Assembly (NCBI GenBank): GCA_019058445.1
Contig: JAHPZA010000003.1
Span: 62,001-126,000 of the forward strand
Direction: 5' to 3'
From: Promethearchaeota archaeon
Lineage (GTDB): Archaea; Asgardarchaeota; Lokiarchaeia; Sigyniarchaeales; SOKP01
DNA: 64,000 bases
Below, piece after piece: positions 1 through 6,699 of this stretch (position 1 is the stretch's first letter; each line of letters begins with the position of its first letter). The notes below the pieces were generated by a model that worked only from the letters and a program-made list of their open reading frames with translations, was not told the DNA's origin and did not search any database. Made by a program: the position numbers and the translations under genes.

Positions 1-1309
1 AGCCGATAGAAAGGGATGATAAATCATACTCACTTCCTGATGTCTCTAAGGCATCTAAAACTCGCTTCCACATGGTAGGGACAAGAAATAGAGTTTTTAA
101 CTTCTGTTGTTCAATCATTTCTAATAATTCTATAGGGTCAAATTTTTTACTGGTAAGAAAGACCACCGTGGAACCTCGAAACATCCAACTTATCAAAAAT
201 ACGGCATATGACGCAAGATGAAAAAGGGGTGGAACCATTGTATTCTTTTCGATTTCTTCATGTTCAGGTCTGTTTCGCATTGCCTTTTTCAAAGCTTTAA
301 CAACTTCCTTTTCTCCAGAAACTCTTATTTTCTTCTGCATCATTAATCTAATCATCTTGAACATTAATTTCACTTTTCCCCTTCGAGAATAGGACAGAGT
401 GCTGATGTTTGCATATTCGCGTAGTCTACTTGCCAATTCCATATGTACTAATCCATGATACTTGCCTTCTGGGGGTTTCCCGAAAAAATGCTTCAATTTC
501 CCTTCCCGTATTGTATATGTCATCTCTGCAAGAGAAGGTCCAATCTCACTTGGTGTTTCTATTACGATAACCTTATTCTCCCTCTCTGGATTCTCAAAAA
601 ATACTTCGGGAATACCAGTTAATGATTCTGTATATTCTAAGAGCCGCCTTTGTAGCTCATTTTTTGCATAGACCGGTTCATCGAGTTCATCAACAGGAGG
701 TAATAACCTCGAAAGAAAAGCTAATGCCATTTCTTCATTTGAAAGAATATTTTCATAGGTTAACATAACCCCCTTAGGACGTCCTGTAGTTCCGCCTGTA
801 TATATAATTACAGCGATATCATGAATATCGATATCAACCTTAATCTCTTTATCTTTTGCTTCTTGAATAAATTTGGAATAATTTAACATACCAATGGGCG
901 TATTCGGACCATCATGGATCAAATATTTGACATTTGGGATCCTATCATGGATTTTCTGAATCTCTAGAAGGGCATCATCATCAAATATAAATGCAATAGA
1001 GTCACTATTATTAAGTAAAAATTCCATTTCAGAAGCAACATACCGAAAGTTCATTGGTACTGGAATTGCTCCCAATTCTTGTATTCCTATATTCGTAATG
1101 ATAAATTGTGGAGAATTATAAAAAAGAAATGCAACCTTATCGCCTTTTTTAATTCCCAGATTTTTTAGAGCATTAGCCATTTTATTTATTAGCGAATTTA
1201 ATTCCTTCCAGGTGATTTGTTTGTCGCCATAAATAATTGCTAATCGATTTTTTGGATAATGCGTGGCTTTGATATATACTGCTTCTTTAAATTTTCCTAA
1301 ACGGACCAT
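1..1309 (-). CDS. AMP-forming acyl-CoA synthetase/ligase-like protein, C-terminal part beyond the window
   Basis: The frame is open from an ATG at 1307-1309 to the left edge, about 436 codons, so the C-terminal part is missing. Residues 1-170 look like the N-terminal half of the ANL (acyl-CoA synthetase) superfamily. The ATP-binding loop YTGGTTGRPKGVML is at about 170-183, and the later core motif PLFHLASY at about 361-368. Family members activate a carboxylic acid to an acyl-adenylate and usually transfer it to CoA. The substrate cannot be read here. About 180 residues separate the two motifs, where roughly 45 are usual, so there is an insertion of about 130 residues that includes a basic helical stretch. 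The gene diverges from the ferredoxin pair at 1623. Confidence 0.85.
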   Translation of the reverse strand, partial: MVRLGKFKEAVYIKATHYPKNRLAIIYGDKQITWKELNSLINKMANALKNLGIKKGDKVAFLFYNSPQFIITNIGIQELGAIPVPMNFRYVASEMEFLLNNSDSIAFIFDDDALLEIQKIHDRIPNVKYLIHDGPNTPIGMLNYSKFIQEAKDKEIKVDIDIHDIAVIIYTGGTTGRPKGVMLTYENILSNEEMALAFLSRLLPPVDELDEPVYAKNELQRRLLEYTESLTGIPEVFFENPERENKVIVIETPSEIGPSLAEMTYTIREGKLKHFFGKPPEGKYHGLVHMELASRLREYANISTLSYSRRGKVKLMFKMIRLMMQKKIRVSGEKEVVKALKKAMRNRPEHEEIEKNTMVPPLFHLASYAVFLISWMFRGSTVVFLTSKKFDPIELLEMIEQQKLKTLFLVPTMWKRVLDALETSGSEYDLSSLSIG

Positions 1310-1622
1310 ATTTAATTCCCTTGGATTTTAATTAACTTTTCATATTATTTCTTTTTTAATCAACATTTGAGAAAAAGTAATTTAAATGTTTTCTTATCAT
1401 TTTAAGCCGAAGTTAAATTTTCGCTCATCTAAAAAGCCAGTATAGTTCTTAAGGTGATATACGATAATTTACTTTTTTAAAAATTTTTACTGTCATTATG
1501 AAAAACTTGACAAAAAGATTAAATACTTTAGATTAAAAACATTAAACTATAAAATAAATCATTTCGAATATACTATCAAATTAAAATAAAAAAAACCAAT
1601 TGGGAATTTAGGAGATATTTAT
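1310..1622. promoter_or_regulatory. Divergent AT-rich intergenic region
   Basis: This 313-bp stretch separates two genes that point away from each other, so it should hold both promoters. It is very AT-rich. TATA-like runs are visible, for example GATTAAATACTTTAG near 1518-1532 and ACTATAAAATAAATC near 1546-1560. A Shine-Dalgarno sequence (AGGAGA, about 1611-1616) precedes the ATG at 1623. No open frame or RNA gene was recognised. Transcription starts cannot be fixed from sequence alone. Confidence 0.4.
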
Positions 1623-2495
1623 ATGTGTCAATGGTGTATGAAACACGGCGCAGGTAAAAAATGGTATCTTAATTCAAAAAATTATTTTGCCGATCAGATT
1701 GCTCCCGAAAATGAAATGAGAGAATATTTAGAAGAACAATGGAAGAATATGGAAAATTTATTCATTCGAAAGATCAAGGGATTTAGTTCAGTTGGCTTAG
1801 GATATAAAATGAAGATGCCTATTATTGGACGGGTACTCCGGGCTGCTGCTGAAGGGATGATTCACAGTGAGAAACAACACAGAAATCCCGTAAGAGCTGA
1901 TGGTCATTTTGGGCAAGCAATTCCGTTAGAAGAAGCAAAATTAATTATGTCTGAATTGGCAGCAGAACCAATCATTGAAAATTATTGCTTATGCCGATAC
2001 ATGCAGCGCGGCACTAAAGAGTGCTGTTGCATTAATTTCGGGGTATTATCTGAAATAATTGAGAAAATTCCTCGATATATTCCAAAGGATCGCGTAGTGA
2101 GGATAGATCGGGAAACGGCTATGGAACGTTTGGAAGAGCATAATAAAAAAGGCTATATTGCCTCTGTATGGTTTCAACCAGTACCATATATCAATGCAAT
2201 ATGTTCTTGTGAAAGCCCTGAATGTGGAGGGCTCCGTTTGAGAACTAGTTTTGACTTAAATGCATTTTATAAAGCAGAATATATCATTCAATTAGATCAA
2301 GATAAATGTCAGGGATGTAAACAATGTGTGTCCATGTGCCAATTTGGTGCATTGCGCTATATACCCTCTCAAAAAAGAGTTATCGTGGATTACGATAAAT
2401 GCTTCGGATGTGGAGTTTGCAGACATGCGTGTAATAATGATGCGCTGAAACTAATCCCACGAGAAGAATTCCCTGGATGGGATGGAACATATTAG
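1623..2495 (+). CDS. Cysteine-rich 2x[4Fe-4S] ferredoxin-type protein
   Basis: This 290-residue protein has a C-terminal ferredoxin domain with two CxxCxxCxxxC motifs (Cys229/232/235/239 and Cys260/263/266/270), each expected to hold a [4Fe-4S] cluster. The fourth cysteine is not followed by the usual proline in either motif. Further cysteines lie at 2 and 5, at 122/124/134/135/136 (a YCLCRY...CCC segment) and at 194/196/201, which suggests one or two more metal or Fe-S sites. A good Shine-Dalgarno sequence (AGGAGA) supports the ATG. The next gene starts 8 bases after the stop and also encodes an Fe-S protein. The two are probably an electron-transfer pair for an unidentified oxidoreductase. 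No catalytic domain is visible. Confidence 0.8.
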   Translation: MCQWCMKHGAGKKWYLNSKNYFADQIAPENEMREYLEEQWKNMENLFIRKIKGFSSVGLGYKMKMPIIGRVLRAAAEGMIHSEKQHRNPVRADGHFGQAIPLEEAKLIMSELAAEPIIENYCLCRYMQRGTKECCCINFGVLSEIIEKIPRYIPKDRVVRIDRETAMERLEEHNKKGYIASVWFQPVPYINAICSCESPECGGLRLRTSFDLNAFYKAEYIIQLDQDKCQGCKQCVSMCQFGALRYIPSQKRVIVDYDKCFGCGVCRHACNNDALKLIPREEFPGWDGTY

Positions 2496-2503
2496 GTGGT
2501 GAT

Positions 2504-2785
2504 ATGAGTAAAGCAAAAGGGAGATCAAAAATGAAAAAAACGAAAATTAAAATCGATTATACAAAGTGTGGGGATAAGGGAGGGATTGATCCTCGAGAAT
2601 GTACAATATGTCTGAAAGTATGTGATCCTTGTGTGTTTTTGATGCATAGTGTAATAGGAGCAGAAGAAGAAGATCCGAATGATCCCCAAGTATGGCGTAT
2701 AACAGCAGTCTGGCCTTCAGTTTGTATGAGATGTATGGCATGTGTTGAGGCTTGCCCTGAACAGGCCATAACTGTCAAATGGTAA
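2504..2785 (+). CDS. Small ferredoxin-like Fe-S protein
   Basis: This 93-residue protein begins at the ATG after GGTGGTGAT, which overlaps the upstream stop region; an in-frame start at 2477 inside the previous gene is less likely. Near the C-terminus CMRCMACVEACP is a standard [4Fe-4S] motif with the final proline. An N-terminal group, C-x9-C-x2-C-x3-C-x2-C around the ECTICLKVCDPC stretch, could bind a second cluster but has irregular spacing. The N-terminus is lysine-rich and there is no signal peptide, so it is probably cytosolic. The 8-base spacing implies co-transcription with the larger Fe-S protein at 1623, and a role in electron transfer is inferred. Confidence 0.75.
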   Translation: MSKAKGRSKMKKTKIKIDYTKCGDKGGIDPRECTICLKVCDPCVFLMHSVIGAEEEDPNDPQVWRITAVWPSVCMRCMACVEACPEQAITVKW

Positions 2786-2840
2786 TTCTAAATAATATTA
2801 TAATTTTTATATCTGCAGATCTCAGCCATAGCATGAAATT

Positions 2841-3359
2841 TTAAGCTGATGTGAAATGATCTATAAATTTTTTTTTGTCTTTTTTAAAATTTTCAATAAT
2901 TCTACTTTCATTATTCCTATTAGGACAAGAATCACATTCAGAATTTTCTCCGCAATTACCTTTAGCAATATTCTTTTCGATTAATATCTTTCCAAAATTT
3001 TTAAATTGACCTATATTGCCGTTAAAATGCTCAATTTTTTGAAAATATAGTTGAGAAAATAGATCTCCAATTTTCCGAATTTTATTACTTATAGTTTTTT
3101 GATTATCATCGATATCTGCCACAATTATATAAAATAATCCTGAAATTTTAGTATCTATATAAAAATGAAAAGCTATTTCATTAAAATTTATGCTTTTAAT
3201 GGAGGATCCTGTTATTTCTTCAGAAATCATCTGAAGTGCTGATATATAGCTAGTAATTAAGTTAACGTCATGAGTTAAAGAATGACACTCTCCAAAATTT
3301 TGATTTACCAATGCAATACCATCTTTGACAATAAATAAATTCTGAATCAATATACCCAA
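2841..3359 (-). CDS. Longin-like small protein with C-terminal cysteine cluster
   Basis: This 172-residue protein is read from a TTG start; another TTG follows three codons later. The N-terminus (LFIVKDGIALVNQNFGE) and the alternating strand-helix pattern over residues 1-125 resemble the longin/profilin-like folds that are abundant in Asgard archaea and often act with small GTPases. The tail carries Cys136, Cys142 and Cys145 in a GNCGENSECDSC stretch, possibly a metal site. It lies 211 bp downstream of a longin-GTPase gene on the same strand. The fold call rests on pattern resemblance only, and no catalytic motif is seen. Confidence 0.55.
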   Translation of the reverse strand: MGILIQNLFIVKDGIALVNQNFGECHSLTHDVNLITSYISALQMISEEITGSSIKSINFNEIAFHFYIDTKISGLFYIIVADIDDNQKTISNKIRKIGDLFSQLYFQKIEHFNGNIGQFKNFGKILIEKNIAKGNCGENSECDSCPNRNNESRIIENFKKDKKKFIDHFTSA

Positions 3360-3570
3360 GGTTAACTTATTCGTGACTTATTTAGAGTTAAACAACTTCC
3401 AAGATATTAAAAAGTATTTCTTATGGAATATTATAGATTTTCTCATTTTATCTTCTTTAAATAAATCAATGATACAGAGATTCTATTCACAAAAAAGTCA
3501 CATGCTTAATAGACTCATTTAAAACAAGATTTTTAAAATTAAATTAACTATCCTTTAAATTATTTGAATC

Positions 3571-4611
3571 CTACTTAGACTTTTCATAGAGGTATTTTGC
3601 CATTTTATAAAAAGATTCTTTAACATTATCGCCCGTTAAAGCAGACGTTTCAATGTACTCCAAATTTAGTTCATTAGCCAAATTCATAGCTTCTTTTTTC
3701 GTTATTTTCCTTTCTTCAACTTTATCACTTTTATTTCCTAAGATGAACCCGACTAATTGCTCTTCTATGTCGACATGTCTCTTTATATCCTTGTGCCAAT
3801 TTCTAATGTCATTGAAACTCTTTGGATTAGTCAAATCAAACACCAAAAGAACTCCTCTGGCGCCTTTATAAAATGCGCTCCTCATAGTTTCAAATTTCGA
3901 TTGTCCCGCAATGTCCCAGAGTACTAGTTGTATGTTAGATTTTTTAAAGCGAATAATTTTATCTTTTACGTTTATCCCGATTGAGGGGATATATTTTCTA
4001 TCAAAAGCACTTTCAGTAAATCGAAGTATTGTGCTTGTCTTGCCAACCATTGGATCACCACAGACTATAATTTTGAATTGGTAATCTATTTTACCTTTAT
4101 CTTCGATATATTCTTCAGGAAATGCTTCTGATTCTTGGAGTGAAGATTCTTTAATTCGAAGTTCGTTTAAAATTTTTAAAACTTTTACACGAAGATTCTT
4201 TATTTCCTTTTGAATTTTTTTCCTTTCAGCTTTTGATTCTTCAATTTTAATAATATTTTGTGCGACTTCATTGAAGTCAGGATTAAAATATTCCATCCCC
4301 TTATAAAAAACGATATCATCAACCTCATTAAATAATAACGTAATTGCCGCTTGCCCAACCCCTCCACGACGGTCCTCATCTTTGTATTGGATATATTTAA
4401 TCAATCCCTTTAAACCAATAGAGGGAAAAGGAATAATGGCAATAGATTCTGGAATTAACCCTTGCTCAGCAGTCAAAAGAGTTATAGCTTTTATGCTAAC
4501 ATGAGTTAAGAGATCATCAGATAAATCAATAGGCTCCCAAATCTGCGGATCTGGTCCTATTTCCTCATCAACTTCAGTGTAAATAATACCATATACAAGA
4601 GATTCATCCAT
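3571..4611 (-). CDS. Longin-like domain / coiled coil / Rab-like small GTPase fusion
   Basis: This is a 346-residue protein. Residues 1-105 have a longin-like start (LVYGIIYTEVDEEIGPDPQIW) that recurs, with variations, in three other GTPase proteins of this window. Residues 115-160 are a charged coiled coil. Residues 178-346 are a Ras/Rab-type GTPase with P-loop GDPMVGKTS (185-193), switch I YIPSIG (207-212, Ser at the usual Thr), WDIAGQ (232-237), NKSD (293-296) and ETSAL (321-325). All guanine-binding motifs are present, so GTP hydrolysis is expected. There is no C-terminal cysteine for prenylation. An AAGGAA Shine-Dalgarno sequence supports the ATG. A role in membrane or polarity signalling is inferred. 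Confidence 0.85.
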   Translation of the reverse strand: MDESLVYGIIYTEVDEEIGPDPQIWEPIDLSDDLLTHVSIKAITLLTAEQGLIPESIAIIPFPSIGLKGLIKYIQYKDEDRRGGVGQAAITLLFNEVDDIVFYKGMEYFNPDFNEVAQNIIKIEESKAERKKIQKEIKNLRVKVLKILNELRIKESSLQESEAFPEEYIEDKGKIDYQFKIIVCGDPMVGKTSTILRFTESAFDRKYIPSIGINVKDKIIRFKKSNIQLVLWDIAGQSKFETMRSAFYKGARGVLLVFDLTNPKSFNDIRNWHKDIKRHVDIEEQLVGFILGNKSDKVEERKITKKEAMNLANELNLEYIETSALTGDNVKESFYKMAKYLYEKSK

Positions 4612-4898
4612 GTTAGTTCCTTTCGTTGGTTAATTCTCAATTCGTTGCATTAAATACTTTACAATAACTCCATTTAACAAGTATCATTATTATATAGCAA
4701 TAATAGTTTACGTTCTTTTAACTTCTTGTGTTTTTCCTTATGAGAATATTAACATTTATGTTACTTTTCTTTAAAAAATTTTTGACTCAGAATATCTCTC
4801 ATTTTTGTACAAGAATGCCTTTTTGAGTATATTAGAAAATCTTTCCAAAGGATAAGAAGAGGTATTTTTAATTTGAAAAATAACCTTTAGTGCTTAAG

Positions 4899-6044
4899 TT
4901 AAAGTGGTAAGGTAAAGTGGAAAGATGTTCCATGACCAACTTGGCTTAAAACCCCTATTTGACCATTGTGGCTTTCAATAATTTTTTTGGAAATAGCAAG
5001 TCCTAATCCAGTACCTTTCTCTCCATTTTTAGGTTTTATACTAGTAGTTTGGAACTCTTTAAATAATTTAGAGATCTCCTCTTCAGGAATTCCTGGTCCT
5101 TTGTCGATCACTCTAGTAATTACTTTATGGGGTTCTTGTTTAATTTTCACTAATATTTTTGATCCTTCCGGAGAGAATTTGATTGCATTGCCAATTAGAT
5201 TATTTATTACTTGCTGCATTTTATTCGAGTCAAATTCTAAAGTAAGAATTTCTCCATCATATTCCATTTCTATATCAATTGACTTCTCTTTTGAAATTAA
5301 TCTATTGTATATTAAGCATTCTTCAACGAATTCTTTATAGTTTCTTCTCCTTAAGTCTAAATGTAAATTTCCAGATTCGATTTTAGAAATGTCTAATAAG
5401 TCATTTACTAAATTGCCCATAAATTTGCTAGAATTTTGAATCATGGAGAGTAATTCAGATTTTCCTTGAATTGTAATACTATCTGGGTGTTCTAAAAGTA
5501 ATTGAGATGCAGATTTGACTACATTTATAGGATTTCTAAGATCATGGGCGGCAATTCCTAAGAATTCGTTTTTGAAATAATTTAACTCTTCAAGATGTTT
5601 TCTTTGGTTCTCTAATTCGGATATGTCTTGAATCATGACTAATGCATAATCAACCGCATTAAATTCAAGATAATTTGTTGTTACATAGAAATGCTTCATA
5701 ACGAACTCTTCTCCGATAAAAAACTCACGCGTAATAAGAGCATTTAGGTTTCCCTCTTTATCTTTAAGACATATAATTAGATTTTTCCTTATCTCACAAT
5801 TATTGCAATTCATTGTTTCTCCACAATCCGTTTGTTCTTTCACAGGAAAAATACACCCCAAAGCATTGCCACAAAGTTCATTATAGACTTCATCCCAAGA
5901 TTTATGAAAAAGTTTAGTAAAGGACTTATTTACATTTTGTACCCGTACATGTTCGTCAACGATAAACACAGCTGTTGGCATATTATCAAATAGTTTTCTT
6001 AAGAAATCATTTTTTCCTATTAACTCTTTTAAATGCTCTGACAT
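4899..6044 (-). CDS. PAS-domain sensor histidine kinase with five-cysteine PAS
   Basis: This is a 381-residue soluble kinase counted from the ATG at 6044, which has GGGAG just upstream; an in-frame TTG 57 bases further up is less likely. A PAS domain spans about 20-145. It is followed by HisKA with phospho-acceptor His167 (HDLRNP), then an ATPase domain with an N-box (NNLIGNAIKFSPEG), DKGPGIP and GTGLGLAIS. The PAS domain carries Cys58, Cys64, Cys74, Cys80 and Cys83 in a C-x5-C-x9-C-x5-C-x2-C pattern, suggesting a metal or Fe-S redox sensor. No membrane segment and no adjacent response regulator are present; the nearest receivers are the chemotaxis CheY and CheB proteins about 9 kb away. Confidence 0.9.
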   Translation of the reverse strand: MSEHLKELIGKNDFLRKLFDNMPTAVFIVDEHVRVQNVNKSFTKLFHKSWDEVYNELCGNALGCIFPVKEQTDCGETMNCNNCEIRKNLIICLKDKEGNLNALITREFFIGEEFVMKHFYVTTNYLEFNAVDYALVMIQDISELENQRKHLEELNYFKNEFLGIAAHDLRNPINVVKSASQLLLEHPDSITIQGKSELLSMIQNSSKFMGNLVNDLLDISKIESGNLHLDLRRRNYKEFVEECLIYNRLISKEKSIDIEMEYDGEILTLEFDSNKMQQVINNLIGNAIKFSPEGSKILVKIKQEPHKVITRVIDKGPGIPEEEISKLFKEFQTTSIKPKNGEKGTGLGLAISKKIIESHNGQIGVLSQVGHGTSFHFTLPL

Positions 6045-6221
6045 AATGCTCCCTAATTCCACAAATTCTAATAAAGATTCAATTTTAATAAAATAACTCA
6101 AACATTTATAATTTTTATTTTTTTAAATTGATCGAGATTAAAGAACGAATTAATTATTTATAAGCCTATAATTTTAAAAACAGTAATGATTTAAACTCTC
6201 AAATAATCGTTAGAGAAAAGG

Positions 6222-6512
6222 TTAATCTTTTATAGTCTCTAAGAGTGAGATGATTCTGTAAATAACCGTCCTTGAATGGAAAGGAATGTTTGGATCTTGT
6301 GAAAGATCACCCACCAAATACATCACGTTTGATGCAAGAATTCCTGGAGAATCGTTGCTCTCATTAATAATATTAATTCCTTGTTGGGCAAGTCGCTTGA
6401 TATTTCGAGGCACAGATCTATCTTGCAACATTCCTTGTAAAAGAATAATTACATTTTTAAAAGCCTCTTCTTGTTCTTTGGTAAGTTTTTCTTTTGGCAC
6501 TATTGCAGACAC
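6222..6512 (-). CDS. UPF0147 family protein
   Basis: This is a 96-residue helical protein from a GTG start. It matches the archaeal UPF0147 family in length and in its central DRSVPRNIKRLAQQGINII and SQDPNIPFHSRTVIYRIISL segments. The family is widespread in archaea and I know of no established function. It stands alone between the histidine kinase and PEP synthase on the same strand, with AT-rich spacers of about 180 bp on both sides, so it is probably its own transcription unit. Confidence 0.85.
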   Translation of the reverse strand: MSAIVPKEKLTKEQEEAFKNVIILLQGMLQDRSVPRNIKRLAQQGINIINESNDSPGILASNVMYLVGDLSQDPNIPFHSRTVIYRIISLLETIKD

Positions 6513-6699
6513 CTTAACTGTATTTTAAGTATTAGAATGAATGTAAAAAAAATCGAGGAAAATTAATCTTTTAAATTAATAAATAAATATAATTTTTTTG
6601 ATTTGATCAAATCCCTTTTAAGAATAGGAAAGGTAATGATTAGTACTCGTAAAATGAGAGAGAATACAATCTTTTAAGTATTGATCAATTAATTCCTTA

